Shown: positions 11,733 through 28,400, counted from the stretch's first letter. The stretch: 64,000 bases of DNA from Hirundichthys speculiger (GCA_018398805.1 JAGFBZ010000817.1:2517001-2581000), one strand, 5' to 3'. Translations and numbers: made by a program. Notes: generated by a model not told the origin, from the sequence alone.

Positions 11733-13167
11733 AGTGGGTGTTATGTTAAAATGATTGCATTCATTCTATACTACTCTGTATTAATCCATTGTGATGTTGA
11801 ATGTGGTATACATGCATGTCTTTTGAAATAAAACCTTGTTAGAAACTAGAATGTTGATGATCTATGAACTCCTTATTCAAGTATCCAAAATCTATACTTG
11901 CCACTCAGTGCTTCTCTTATATTGTAGCAGCAGTCATTAAACCCATTTGAGACACATACAGGTGCTGATCAAAGTTAAAGTTGTAAAAGTTGTGTGGTGG
12001 ATATAAATGTCTAAACCTTTTACTGTGCACCTTAGAAACCGCAGATGGTATTATCACACTAAACTCACTCAAACAGAGCAGGAGATTCATCTTAGAAAAC
12101 ATAATGAAGAGAATACCATACTGAAAGAAGTTAAAAGGTAAAGTTGCAGTACTGTAAGTCCTTTAATACTAAAAGTTAAAGTGGAGCACTTTACTCTTAA
12201 TCCAGTTCTAATGCCATTAAAAGGAGAAAACAGAGTAATAACAGAAATGCGGTATCTTTTAGGGCTTTCTGGGAAGATAATAGTCTTTCTGTTGTTAAAA
12301 CGGAAGACATTTCTGCTGTAAATTGAAGCATTTCAATGAAGTGTGCATTGAGTAAGTGCTCTTAGGACATTAAGAGCACCTTTATTGAAGGGCCTCAAAG
12401 TTCTCCTTCTTGGTTGCTGTCCAATCTGACTGCTCAACTGATTTCCTTATGTAATGTAACATTACCTTTTTTAGCTTAATCTCAAAGCTTTACTAACCTC
12501 TGTAACATCTCTTACCCTTAATCCCCTGAGACAACTCTGGGACTCATGGAAAACTGATTCATCTGTCTCGGAAAATGTAGGACAACCTCTGACATTCGGA
12601 GCTCAGCTGTGTCAGACACACAGTCATCTGAGGTTGCTACGCCCTTGGCCAAGGACAGGAGTTTTGTATATATGGAAATGCACCCAGACTATTCTTAGTC
12701 CTCTTAAGGCTGCACACACACATGCTGCCCTGCCCAGAATTTAGATTGTCTTTCAGAGAGGCTGCCATGGAGAAAGGGGACCATTAGTGACAACTACAGC
12801 TTTGTTGGCTGATGCTCTCAGACTCTGGCAGTGGGGAGAGGTGCTTTCCCAACTGGCATCCATCAGTTGAGTTGCTTACTTATGTAAAGGGTGTTTCCTT
12901 GTTGTAAAGTGTGAGATTTATTTACTTTTCTTGGCAGACTTCGGGAAGAAGACTACTTGAGTAGGGTGGATTAACCACCTCATTTCTTTCCTCTACCTAT
13001 TTTTTTCTTTAAAATTCTACTTTATGATTAAAAAAATAAAATCCATTGCACAACTATAAAAGTTATATTATACTACCTTTGGGTCTTTAGATAAAGGGAC
13101 GTGAGGGAAAATAATGAAACATAATAAGTAATTGACGAGATCATTATTCCGGAAATGAAATATTTAC

Positions 13168-13400
13168 AGTGACCCCTTGCCAGTTCGTGCTTAAAGTTCC
13201 TCGGTTTTAGTTATTTGCGGATTTTTCAGAAATATATAATATAATAAAAAAAATCAAGAAAAAAATCACAGAAACGTCACAAGATGTGCGCGTTCTCTCA
13301 CAGTGAAGAAATGTTGTGAGTCAGCCTGGCCCCTTTAAGAAGGTGGCCTTATGGGTAATGATGTGGCCTTATGGATAATGGAGTTTGTGTGTCGTGGGAT
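13168..13400 (+). repeat. Possible pogo/Tigger-like element end
   Basis: Starts near 13168 with CAGTGACCCCTTGCCAGTTC, followed by TCCTCGGTTTTAGTTATTTG and CGGATTTTTCAGAA. This recalls the terminus of fish elements beginning with a CAGT...CCCTCGC motif and a repeated TTCGCGG-like block. Downstream is a tandem pair of TGGCCTTATGGRTAATG at 13343-13380. No matching right end was found, so this is one-ended and tentative. Confidence 0.3.
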
Positions 13401-13730
13401 GGCAGAACTCAACGGGGTTAGATGAAAAGTGGAGTGAACATAAACAGCAGCCCAGCGTGTATAGATTTACATTCTCTGTTAACCTACAGGAGCCCAACAA
13501 TACAACCTGTGTGATGTTACAAGTTCCTGCAGTGCCAGAATAAAGTGCCCGTTCCATGCAGAGAAAACCGGACTTTTCTTTTGTTGTTGTTAGCGTGTTA
13601 ATCTCACGTTTAAAAAAAATAGTGGCGCTAAACAGATATACATATATACATATTGAATATATCTGAGTGAATCTGAAAAAGACTTTTTCAAAACAAAACA
13701 TGTACATCTTATCTAATAATAGCATGAAAC

Positions 13731-13915
13731 ATCCATCCATTCATCCATCCATCCATCCATCCATCCATCCATCCATCCATCCATCCATCCATCCATCCAT
13801 CCATCCTCTTAAGTCATTTCATTCTATCCAGGGTCACAGAAACCAGTAGGATTCTGGGGCCTATCCCAGGTGTCACTGTCCAGGATAGATGCTGGACAGG
13901 ACTCCAGTCAATCAT
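13731..13915 (-). repeat. SINE 3' fragment with long (ATCC)n tail
   Basis: About 19 ATCC units (13731-13806) are followed on the plus strand by TCTATCCAGGGTCACAG, GGGCCTATCCCAGGTGTCAC and GACTCCAGTC. Read on the minus strand, this is the end of the tRNA-derived SINE family (CAGCTGGGATAGGC... GACCCTG...) with its (GGAT)n tail on the 3' side. The long uniform tail marks a variable microsatellite. Confidence 0.7.
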
Positions 13916-14529
13916 GATATAAAGACAGAGGAGTTACAAAAGGAAATAAAAATAACAAATAACAGTCCAAAAAAAGTACACATATGTAAATAGCTTATTA
14001 TGACAAAGAAAAATTGAAAAATCTTTTGGGTTTGGGAAAATATTTTTGGAATTAAATTCTTATTTAGAGAGACCAAGTCTTTTTGATGGAAGACTTCACA
14101 GGAAAACGCAGAGGTCCTTGTTCATTCACAAAAGTGTGTGTGTATCTAATTTACTTTAATCCATACCAAATCAAACTCAGTATGGTTCACATTTCAGATT
14201 GCGTAAAATGAGTAGAGATGTGATATGCTTTGGGCTTTGAGAAAATTGTGGACAAAACCTCAACACAGCTGTGGACTATCAGGCCAATATGTCTGGAATT
14301 AGGGCTGGTCATTGTGCACCGTGTCACCTGGTTGACATTGACATGACTTGAGAGAAGTCTGTCAGTGTCAATATTTTTTATGTGAGATAACAGTAGCAAC
14401 AAATATAACATTTTCTAAATCTAAATCAGTTCAGTGTGTTTGACTGTTTTAGTCAATAAGCTTCTGCACCTATATCCTCATCATAGCTTTGGGTTAGGCA
14501 CTACTGAACTACTTTCATAGTATATTTAG

Positions 14530-15300
14530 AGTTATTATCCATCTGCACTGTGAAGCACCTTCCTAGTGGTTTTGTTGCATTTGTCTGAATGTGAGCAGAA
14601 AGTATATCCCTTTACACTTCAGAGTTCATCTGGCTCTGTCTGTCTGCAGTCACATCATCAATAAACATCTGTGAGCTCGTTCCATAGGCAGCCACACATG
14701 CCCATGCCATAACACTTCCTCCACCATGTTTGGCAAGTGATGTGGTATGATTTGGATCCTGTTCCTTTCATTCTTCATGCTTTTCTCTTCCCATCATTCT
14801 GGTTGTTTATCTTGGTTTCATCTGTCAAAGCATCTGATTCTAGAAAAAGTATCTTCTACCAAAATCCAACCTGGATTTCCTGTTCTTGAATGTTGCCAGT
14901 AGTTTGCACCTTGTTGGAAACCATCTGAATTCAACATTCATAAAGGCATCTCTTGATATAGATCCATCAATGATACACTTAACTTCTCCAGAGCATACTT
15001 GAGTTTCTTCTTGATGTTCATCTTCACCAAGGAGAAGATTCTGTGAGCCACATTAGTTGTCTCCTGTGGTCTTCTCGCCTTTTGATGTTGTCGAGTTCAC
15101 CAGTGTTTTATTTCTTTTTAAAAATGTACCGGGCAGTTGATTTGGCCACTGGAAGGGTTTTTTTTTTTTAGTTGTTGTTATTTCGTTTACAGTATTATGC
15201 TGGGTTATTTTATTTTTAAGCCTAATGATGGTCTCCTTTACCACCATTGAGATCTCCCTGGACTTCATATTGGTAATTCCAGTCAACGAAGCTGCTAAAT
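14530..15300 (-). pseudogene. Tc1-like transposase relic (family with KHGGGSVMAWAC)
   Basis: Minus-strand pieces in scattered frames give, from the N-terminal side: MKSREISMVVKETIIRL (about 15260), TTKKKKPF (15160), FKNRKSRLDFGRR (about 14900), TDETKI (about 14820), KHGGGSVMAWAC (about 14700-14735), FIDDVTADR (about 14650), MNSEV and FTVQMDN (14535-14560). These follow the order of a fish Tc1-family transposase with a DDE core. The first catalytic Asp context (TDETK) and second (QMDN) are visible; the downstream PIEH-like Glu region is missing. Many stops and frameshifts are present, and the terminal repeats were not recognised. Confidence 0.7.
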
Positions 15301-16428
15301 GCCAACTCAGTCCCAGACGTTTTATCTGCTTCATTTGTCTTGAAGTAACGAGGGAATAGACCACGTCTTGCCATTTAATGTCTTAGATGGCAAAGCAAAA
15401 TGATAACAGTTTGAATTTCTAGATATATGTTGGTTGATGCTTTAAAAAAAGACATAATTTGATTATCTCAGTTTCAGGTTTTCATATGCTGGTGGCACCT
15501 AAACTCCTATAAGTAAAATGTAGTGAGTAATGCAGATGAAAGGACAGTATTTGAGATGACTGAAATTAAATGAGTGAGAGAGCAAAGGATGTCTCTGTTG
15601 ACTTTATACACCCAAGGTTTATTATGAGATGCCTCGGGAGTATTTCTCAATTACGATAATTGAGCAAATGACAAAGAAAGCACAAGATTTGTGCATTACA
15701 GTATTTGATATCAAGTGAATGTTATTTCACCTCTAGCAGCATTAGTGTTGATACTTGTGAAAACCATGCCTATCTTAAAGTCTAAGGCACTACTCAAAAC
15801 TTTTACATTTGCAAACTTGTTTCTTCTCTATGTCAATGGCTATACTGGTCTAAACAATGGTGGACTTTTCAAAACAAGCTCAATGCTTGTGGCAGTTTAG
15901 CAGCTGCTTTCTGTGCTGTCTCACTCAGACCTTTTTGAGAAGACTGACATTACTCAGTTTGAATGGTAAATATGTAGATAAAGAGGGTCAGCTTTGCTTA
16001 GCGTTGCTTTGGACAAAGACTCTGCGCAGGGTAAGCAGCAATCTTGGCCCTCTCTTTCGGTTGACAACAGAAACCAGAAAGCTCACTATGAGACAAGCTA
16101 TAGATTAATTTCTGAATCTACCCTCTATTTGATGGCAATTAGGAAATCATTGAATGCTAAAACACTCAGGTAAACTGGTAAATAAAATAACTAGCATGAA
16201 TTGGTAAGAATGCAGACATTAGCCTTTTGCTTCAATGTCATAAACATTTACATTTTAGTCACTTCATCTCCCACCGATTCCAAATGATAACATGACAAGC
16301 AGTGAAGACCTGCTAAAATACTACAAAGCACTACACAAGATCAAATGTCCCTTTCTACAGCAGATGGATATGGTGCAAAATCAACGTGTGTGTGCTGCTT
16401 GTAGTCTGGTAAATAATCACTCATGTTA

Positions 16429-18616
<2,188 letters not shown>

Positions 18617-18692
18617 CTTGATGTCCTTTTCTGGCCAGTTCTGGAGGATTGAAGCAATGTGACCACGGTCATGAATCGTGATGAACAGCCCC
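18617..18692 (-). CDS. me3: Malic enzyme exon ([12 protein letters not shown] segment)
   Basis: 76-bp exon. Its first base completes Arg, followed by 25 codons [20 protein letters not shown]...DIK, ending in phase 0. Acceptor TCCCAG lies before 18692 and donor GTATAC after 18617. The sequence is the conserved linker between the YTPTVG exon and the [13 protein letters not shown] exon of malic enzymes. The motif IHDRGHIAS resembles ME1 more than human ME3 (IHDKGHLAT), a reminder that paralogue assignment rests on the whole set of exons. It is the shortest exon here and sits only 2.0 kb from the next one. Confidence 0.9.
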
Positions 18693-18779
18693 CTGGGACA
18701 CAGAAAACCAAACCTATGTGACATGTAAATGACTGCACACTTTTTATACTTTAGATATTTAACAGTTGCCTTTCCACCA

Positions 18780-18856
18780 AAATGAGCTGGGATAGGCTCC
18801 AGCAGAACCCTGTGAGCCTGAAAATGAAAACGCAGGTATTGATCATGGATGGATGG
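18780..18856 (+). repeat. SINE 3' end fragment
   Basis: GAGCTGGGATAGGCTCCAGC followed by CCTGTGAGCCTGAAAATG and ATGGATGGATGG. This is the 3' end and tail of the (GGAT)n SINE family, in plus orientation. Confidence 0.7.
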
Positions 18857-21829
18857 TTATCATATGGATGATAAGAACAGGGCATGTTGTTTATCACTCA
18901 ATTCTCTGGTTTCGTGTCATGCTCTACAAAAGTGAAGCAAAATGTCACTATAATTATCTTGGCAAAACAATAGCAAGACATCAACACCTTATACTTGAAA
19001 GTGTGCTTATCCCAAATTTGAAAGACAAACAGCCTTGAGCTGTGCTTCAGAAGCTGTTTGAAGTTACGCTGCTCTTTCTTTTCAACCCTTTGGTCTGGTC
19101 GACCAAATCTTTATTGAATACTGATAACACCTGAGACTTTAATGCTGAGCCCAGAGCTCAAGGCCTCTTTAAGGACTTGACGTTTGACCCTTGAGGCGCC
19201 CCATAATATTCATTTACCTCAACATCAACTCCCTCCAACCAAACCTCCATCTTTTCTTTTGTTGTTCATTGGCATCCAGCGTCCTTTGTTGCAGGGCAGT
19301 ATACAGATAAAGAGACCAGCTGCAGTTTCTTTCCCATCAAATATGCATGTGGTTATCTTAAAGGTGGAAACACACCTTGCATATGCCAACAAAAAATAAA
19401 TAAATTAAAAAAAAAACACCACTATTTTTGAGTATCTGCTCTTAAAAATATATATCCATCCCAGGCCACTGCTACTTAAGGGAAATGTCAAACATAAACA
19501 GCACAAGAGAACAAGAAAAAAAGTGCCTCATAAAATTTAAGATAACTCAGGAATGAGCTAAGATACAATGTCAACATAGGTTTCCACTTGACATGAGCAA
19601 CAATGGTAGAAATATTTAAAATCACACATAGATATCAACCATGTAAACACGGACAGCTGCTTTGAAACCATCTGAAGGCCATACTTACAGAACACCAGAA
19701 TCAAAAGAGAGCAAGGAAGACAACACACAGCTTTAATTAAAATAACTCTGTTCTGTGTTTGTATGTGTGACCAATACAGCTGATCAGTCAGTGCCATGAC
19801 CACATGACTCCTGTTAAATGGGAGTCAAGGAGAGGTCACAAATGGCCCCGGTGCCAGGAATGTTTGCTCACCGAGGTAAAGTATGTGCCGCCTCTAATTG
19901 ATAACACAGCGCTCGCACCGAAGCCCCTGTTCTGAAGTTGATTGTTGTTTTGTAGGATTTCTTTAGCAATGCTATGCTGAGGGCTCAAGTGCTCCTCAAT
20001 GTGTTTGTTTACTACATCAAAGCGCAAGTAAAGGAACACTCAGGAGCTAAAACAGCCCTTGGTCTATTATCAGACGGTAAAGAGTGTGAACTTCTTTAGG
20101 GACAAAGAAGTGTGAATTGAAGCTGTTTTGAGTTGGAATGAGTTGGAATGAAATATGTATTTGAAGTATAATGGTAATGATATTAGTCCTGGGGGCAATA
20201 ATCCTATGCCACAAGAAATTGCTATTTTAAGCCTCTGACATGACTAAAAAATGTCATATCACTTAAGTGTTAGTGTGAATAGAGACCCTAAATGCAAACC
20301 AAAGTAATTTTAACCTTAATTATGTATAAAAATGACTGTTTATAGAGGGATCTCAGTCCAGCCGATTTGCCACATTGTCATAAGTTGTACAAGTTGACAA
20401 CCACTATCACGTTAACACGTGCAAAACAGGAGAGTTCATGGCCTCTGCTGGATTGGTACTTATGGTACGTATTTCTGACTAAATAGGCAAATGTAGGCAT
20501 AAGTCATGAGCGCTCCTTTTTTTGTGTCCATTCACTGTACATTGAGTGACATGTCGTCGCCACAGATTACCATTAAAAACCACTTTTCTGCAAACAAATA
20601 TTCCATTCTCACTTCACATCGTTTACCTTACCTTACCATTACCTTACCATTTAACAACAGACCCAGGGTTGTTGAACCCCAGAATCGTCTTTAAGCTAAG
20701 AGAAAGATGGATTCAACTGAGAGTAATTCTTTGTGGTTTGTCATGAGTGTTTTGTTGTTCTATTGCAGCTGTATGGAGTTGAACAGCTCTGGCTGAAATG
20801 CCATGACTGTTGATCTTTGCAGAATTTCTTTCAACGGTAACCAGGAATATGGAGGAGAAGGCGCTCTGGTTGGCAGACACTGAATGTTAGTGATGGATGT
20901 TTTTATTGCTTTAAAAACATGCAGTGAGCTGTGCAGTATACCCCTTTTCTAACCAAAAAATTAAAGTATAACATAGAAGTAGGTCCTCAGCATATAGTAC
21001 GCTAATGTCCAAATAAAACAAGTTTATATTTTCTGGCAAACTAAAATACCTTTTTACTTTTAGAAATTTGTTACATTATGTTTATGAAAATTATGAAATA
21101 TGTTACATTATAAATCATTACATTTAAGTGACATTGATTTAATTGTGCAATTAAAAAAAAAAAGACTCAATAAAGAAAATAACTAGCTCCAGCACTGCAG
21201 TGGAGAAAATGGCATAGCAGAAAAGTGAAAGAAGGGAGCACTAATGACCAAAGACACTGAGTGTCACGATCCTCCCTCTGCAAAAACTACTCTGCAGTTC
21301 ACGTAAAGGTCACGAAGCCACAAACATATATCATCCAGCTTTCTTAACACTCCAGAATTTTTCAACGATATAGTGACACACATCCGCATTTCTCCATGTA
21401 CACACAAGAAATGCAAGTTCTGGTAGAAAACACACTGTGGTTGCATCATTTAAAAAGCCAAAAAATGTCTGTAGCTGCAAGGGTCTGTTGAAAGAAGCAT
21501 GAAAGAGAAGGACTGGCCTGCTGTGCGTGTTTATCTCAAGACAGGGGGAGAGGTCTTGCCAACAAAGAATTTTGGAGAATGGAGGTGTTGGAGCTTCCAG
21601 GTTGACTGCACAAAGTGAATGCTGGAAAACAACTTTATGTGATGGATCAGATCAGACAGGCAGGCTGGCAGTGGTGCCTAATGTCTCCCTACTAGAAGGT
21701 TACCAAAAACATTTCAGGTTCACCATTCTGCTGTTTCTCTTTTCCCACGATTTTTTTTTAAATTCTGCCTTTCTATATTTTTAGGGCTGTTGACCTTCTG
21801 ACCCCTGACTGTTCAGCAGATCTTAGTGT

Positions 21830-21975
21830 TTAAAGAGGTTCTCCTGCTCCCCCACCAGACTTCAGTGTTTTTGGATTTTCCTACGTAGGCAGTGCTTTTT
21901 GTTTGATAATAGAGCTTATCATTATTACTTCTGCCTCTAGTTTCTTGCATTTAGGTCTTCAGCTCTTGAGCCTTC
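21830..21975 (+). repeat. Fragment of the CT-rich LTR-like repeat
   Basis: TTTGGATTTTCCTACGTAGG CAGTG matches TTTGGACTCTCCTGCCATGG CAGTG at 40301-40330. TTGCATTTAGGTCTTCAGC resembles the TCTGCATTTGGGTACC tail of the copy ending near 28400. It is a short, diverged piece of the same family. Confidence 0.35.
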
Positions 21976-23571
21976 CAGCTGCATGACACAGTTCATGAAT
22001 TGTAGGAAGGCTTCTGGAGATCTGTGTGAGGAAACGTCGCTTTCACTCTGCAAAGCTAGCATCCTCTCATCTTTGACCCGGTCCACACCACCAGTCCCAG
22101 CTCTTCAACCAAACTGTATGGTCTCAATCCTCAGTGAGCTGGATGCCGTCAGTAAACGAGCTGCAATAAGTTCTCTCATAAACTGAACAGGAACCAATGA
22201 GAAAAGCTAAAAATGTGTATCAAAGATTACAGTCATGACATAAGAGATTTCTCCAAACTAATTCTGTTCCAAATCAGAAATGACAGGCAGGTTTTTAAGG
22301 CTAGTGCAGTTGGCCGAACTGTAGAATTTCTGCATGACTGTCTGCACAACATTCAAAAGATGAATTCTTCCTGAAAACAGAATGCAAATGATGTTTTAAG
22401 ATTTTTATTTATTATTACATATGTTATTTCTAATTAATTATTGCGTTAACGCTTGAGATTTTACATAAGCTTCTGGGGGGCTACATGGAAAGATATTCTT
22501 GAGGAGCAAAGCAAGAGGCCAAAAGAACTGAGGGGTTATGAGTAATTTGATGCATATATTGCTGATGATTATGGAGAGCAGAATTTACAAAGAGACATAA
22601 GAGTAAGTTAAACACATCTTTTCATTTTGCACAGCAGTATCATAATTAGTTAGCTTTGGGTGCATTATTTAATAAATACGTAAGTGAGAATTGCCAAACG
22701 TTGGAATTAACTATGAAATGACGTTACATTGGGCAGAAGCCGGCGTATACATATTTTGTCCCCAGGACCTGTTTCAGCCATCAGCCAGCTGCAGCTCACT
22801 GAGCCCAGAAACCTGCTGCTGTTGGAATAATCACTCTCTCATGTGTGCTGAGCTGTTCGGCGGAGCCAACGTGCTGATCTTCAGGGGTATGAAGTGAGAC
22901 TGGTTATGCCAGGCATGTGAAGCTGTGTGCCTCTCACATGTGGATATGATGGTAACACTAGACAAACAGCCTCACAGAGTGGTAGTGGGATATATTTAGT
23001 TTTCCGTGTGACATTGTATTATGTTAGTGCCATGGGTTTAATTTGTGCAGTACATAACCCCACTGAACACATTCACATTTTAAAGTTGCATAGATGTTCA
23101 GAGAGCTATACAAGCTATGGCATGCATAAAAGCAGAAAAACATCATAGAAAACCTCTAGCTTCTGACCGTTTCTGAAATGGTTAATCAGCCGGAGAACTC
23201 CCTTGTGCAGAACTGCGGCTTCTGAAAACAGTTTCAAAGAGAGGTATCCCTCCAAAATTAACACTCTGGATACTGCTGCCAGACCAGATGTTGGGACATT
23301 TGAGGGTATTATTTCATTAAGGTTGGAAAGTTCAACAGGCCCTTGCAGAATCAAAATTATGCAGTTTCCAATAACAAGAGATTAGTGTGTGAATTTTTTT
23401 TTTTAGAATTTGTTTAATCAAATGGCTATTTGGTACAGGTTCGAGCTGTCACATACAACTTCAAAGCGTTAAAGACGGTAATAAAACACCAGTGTGCCAC
23501 ATGTTTGATGTGAGACATGAGCAACTGCTTTTTCTTTTAAATTGCTAGAAAAGCACTCTGAGAAGTTCACT

Positions 23572-23615
23572 CTGAGAAGGACTAAAGCAGATCATGCTGC
23601 TTTAGTCCTTCTCAG
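23572..23615. repeat. Perfect 19-bp inverted repeat (hairpin)
   Basis: The arm CTGAGAAGGACTAAAGCAG (23572-23590) and its exact reverse complement (23597-23615) are separated by a 6-base spacer, ATCATG. The segment CACTCTGAGAAG just upstream is also duplicated. An RNA from either strand would fold into a tight stem, but no known microRNA was recognised. Confidence 0.9.
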
Positions 23616-24459
23616 TCCAGGGTCTGGATGTATACGTGAAGAATAGTCCACAGCCAACCCGAACAGTATCTATACAGGAAGAAAGTGCAGTGAGAATGTT
23701 GCACCCAGTCAGATGGAAAAAGAAAATTCCATTTTGCTTTTGGAAATACAAAATACAAAGCACACGTTTTCAGATCTAAGATAATAGTTTTCAAGACATT
23801 AAACAAAAAGATTGCAGTCTTTACCAGGTCTTAAAATTTGGTAAATACAAGTGAAGTAGAGGTTTTATGTGAAGGCATGTGTGAGAAGCTGAGCTGAGCA
23901 AACCAAGCTGAGTTCAGTTAGAGTTGACCTGTTGTTCATTTACTCACATGACTGAGAAATGACAGGATGTTTTTTCAAGGAAATTAAAGTATCAGACATG
24001 CTTTCCCATTCCTTTCTGTGAATGTAACAAACTTGCTTTGTAATCACTTGTAAATGATCAGCTTGTTTTTGAAGGATGCCTGACCGCATCTGGGAGGAAA
24101 AACTGTTGCTTAGTCTTTTTTTTTTTCCCAAATCTAGCTGACTCATTGAAACAGGATGGTTGCTCCATACCACAAAACGCAACTGACAGCACACACCTTT
24201 GTCACACTTTCATGTACAGCTCTGTTGCAGGTTGAATGTCTGACCACATTTCTTTGCATGCAGAAAAATAAACAAAATCATGAGATCTCCATCATTCTAG
24301 TGTGTTGTTTGTGGTTCAGTCTCATGGGGTTTACAGCTGATTTTTTCCACAGTGCAACCTCTGAGAGCGACACATGAAATATCAGATTTTTAGATAAACT
24401 ACACCAAGTTGCAGAAATAGTGTGTAAAAAAAACCTACGTACGCCCCATTATTCAACGG

Positions 24460-24645
24460 CTGTGGAATAGCCATAGTTTAGGAGACAGAGCAGTTTCCTG
24501 TCAATCAGTTGTTGGTTTGATACCTGGCCTTTCACAAGTGAAGGGAAAGACACTGAAACCCAACATTGCCTCCTCTGCGTACATTGGTGTGTGACTGGTC
24601 TATTATAGAAAACGCACTATAGCGACAAAATGGAGAAGGAAAATG
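24460..24645 (+). repeat. tRNA-derived SINE (second family)
   Basis: The head contains GGCTGTGGAATAGCCATAG and a B-box-like GGTTTGATACC at about 24514. Next comes AAGTGAAGGGAAAGACACTG AAACCC and TTGCCTCC...GGTGTGTGACTGG. This corresponds to the common fish SINE body with the reading 'aagacactgaaccccaa...ttgc'. It abuts the 5'-truncated Tc1 element that follows. Confidence 0.5.
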
Positions 24646-24664
24646 TATAGCTCTTGAAAGACTA

Positions 24665-26077
<1,413 letters not shown>

Positions 26078-27949
26078 GTAACTGAGGCCAAAACAACCGA
26101 AGCAGCTGGCATTTCGAATAAGTTGCAGTTGTGTAAGCCAAACAACTGACAGAACCAATAAACTAGAATAAGAAAACACAGCAAAAACATGGCATCGGGC
26201 AGTCCCAATCCACAACATGTTCCTGCTGCAGCTCGAGTTGGCTCTGCTCACATTCAAAATAATACATTTCACTGGAAAAGAATGATCATCAATGGAACTA
26301 AATATGCTACAGAGCTCTGGAAACATACAAAAGTGCTCTGTAAACAAAAGGACAAAAAGAAACAGAAACAGCTATGAGATCCATGAATAATGTTGCATCA
26401 GATCAATGTTGCATCAGCTATAATCTGCCTCTGTGGGAGCATGCATAAGCCTCCCTATTATTGTTCAATCAGGAAAGAAAGGGCCTCCATAACTGAGAAG
26501 AGTTCTAAGTGTGGATTTCATCTGAATTTATTAAAACCGTAAGAATACATCAACCCAGTAACTTTTGCTCAACACAGAGCTTTCGTCACATGGAAATGGA
26601 ACACGATTGGCAGGAATTTTCTTTCCAGTCCCTTCTCTGTCCTTTCCTTTCCTTTCACACCCACTTTGCTTCATACAGCATGACTCTCAAAAGACAATGC
26701 AGTCTTCGTCCTCCTCTGCCTCCCACCCTCCACGGTACACGCAGCCTGTAACCAGATTCCATCACATAACAAGTATTCAATGCATTGCCTGAATCAGCCA
26801 AGCAAGAGGCAGATGGAGTCCTTGGCCTCAGGAAGCCATAACTTGACACCCCCACCTCATTCCATTGTAGCCCACTGAACACAACCACAAAAAACTCATC
26901 TTTTCTTGTGAAGCTTTTCCAGGCTTGTGGAAGGAGGTAACTTCGGAGAATATAAGGCCAAAATGAATATTGTTTAGCCAGTAAGATTGGCCTGTCATGA
27001 CTTTGAGCAACATGCTGAGACAAAACATAAAAAGGCATGGAATCTATGACACAGGCCAATCTCTAGATGATAATAAAAGCAACAAAGCAAGGAGAAATTT
27101 GTGACTTTTATAACCTTTTGTCTGCTGTACCAATATGGGTGAAGGAGAGATGAGTGTCCAGTGAACTTTTCATAATTCCTATAGCAAGAAACAGCAGGAA
27201 ACGGTCTGTTCCAGCACAAAGGTCCTGCTAAAGAAATCAGAGGAGCAGACTTGATAAACCCAGCTGGCTATTAGATGAGTTTTATCCCTCTCTAACCAGT
27301 TTTCCACTCATTCGCTGGTTCACACACATCCTGACATTTGAGGGATGCTTTTGCTGTGGAAAGCAAATCACATCGAAAGGCAAATGGTCTTCCCTGAGAC
27401 AAAGACTCTGTCACACTCTGGTCAGACTGTATCATGTGGAGCATGAAAGGCTGGTTCGTGGTAGCAACGGTGGTTTGATCCAGCATCAATATTTGTTTAT
27501 GGGAAAAGCTCATATCACCCAATTTTCAGATTGTGTTTTTTATAATAAAAAACAGACATGCAGCCCGCTGATGATTGGAGTCAAGTTAAGAAACAGTTGT
27601 AAAATAATTGATCGCTGAATGGATGGCAGTAATTAAATGGCCTATGACATTCTAATTGACAATCACAGAAAATTGTGGATCTATTTTTGATGTTGAGGGT
27701 GGAGGCAGGCTAACTGCTAATAGCTACCATAAAACAGATGGAAAAGTGATTTCAAAGCATCAAATTCTTTATAGTCCTTAAATGAGGAGAGAACTCGTAC
27801 AGTATATGCACAAAGAGAAATGAGAAACCATTAGTCTTGACAGTATACTGTAAGTAAATGTTAAAAATACATTCAAATTCCATCCATCTATCCATCTGTT
27901 AATTTTTTTTATCCAGTTTAAGATCTCAAAGGCAGCAGCCTGGCTAAAG

Positions 27950-28400
27950 ACGCCCAGACCTCCTTCTCTTTACTATGGCTTTATCTTTGTTCAGTCTGCT
28001 TTTCTTGTGTTCTTTTGTGTTGCTGTTAAATTTACTTCCTGCCTTACTTTGAAAGTCTGTCTTTTCCTTGTTGAGTTCTGTTTTACTGCCTTTTGTTTAT
28101 CTCCCTGATTGTTTGCACTTGCGTCCTGTTTGTTCCTTGGTTTATTTAAGTCTTGTCTTTTCCCCTCTTCCTTGCTGGTCGGTCTGTTCTGCCCTGTTTA
28201 GTTTAGTCCTGCCATCACCTGTTCTTCATCCTGCTGCTCCTGCCTCCTGCCCTGTTCCCCGTGTTGAAGCCCTGCTGTTTCTCTGCTCCTTGTGGACTTA
28301 CCAAAGTTAGGTTTTGTTAGTACTTTCTAATTTATTAAAGGACTTTTTTCGTTGGAAACTCCTGCCTCCCGCTCTTCTGCATTTGGGTACCTAAGCCTCA
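27950..28400 (+). repeat. CT-rich LTR-like repeat, copy 1
   Basis: Shares long stretches with 39880-40370: CTTTTGTGTTGCTGTT, TTACTTTGAAAG, GAGTTCTGTTTTAC, CCCTGATTGTTTGCAC and TTTATTTAAGTCTTGTCTTT. A TTTATTTAAG box (28140), a later TTTATTAAAGG (28331) and a tail TCTGCATTTGGGTACC (28377) give an LTR-like order of promoter and polyadenylation signals. No internal retroviral or gypsy coding region adjoins, so if it is an LTR it is solitary. Exact ends were not determined. Confidence 0.4.

Noticed and set aside
13731..13806. ATCC array as a possible satellite or CRISPR-like array
   Set aside because: It is the simple tail of a SINE: uniform 4-bp units without spacers.
14302..14345. TAGGGCTGGTCATTGTGCACC as an hAT-like left end
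   Set aside because: No matching inverted end or 8-bp duplication found downstream.
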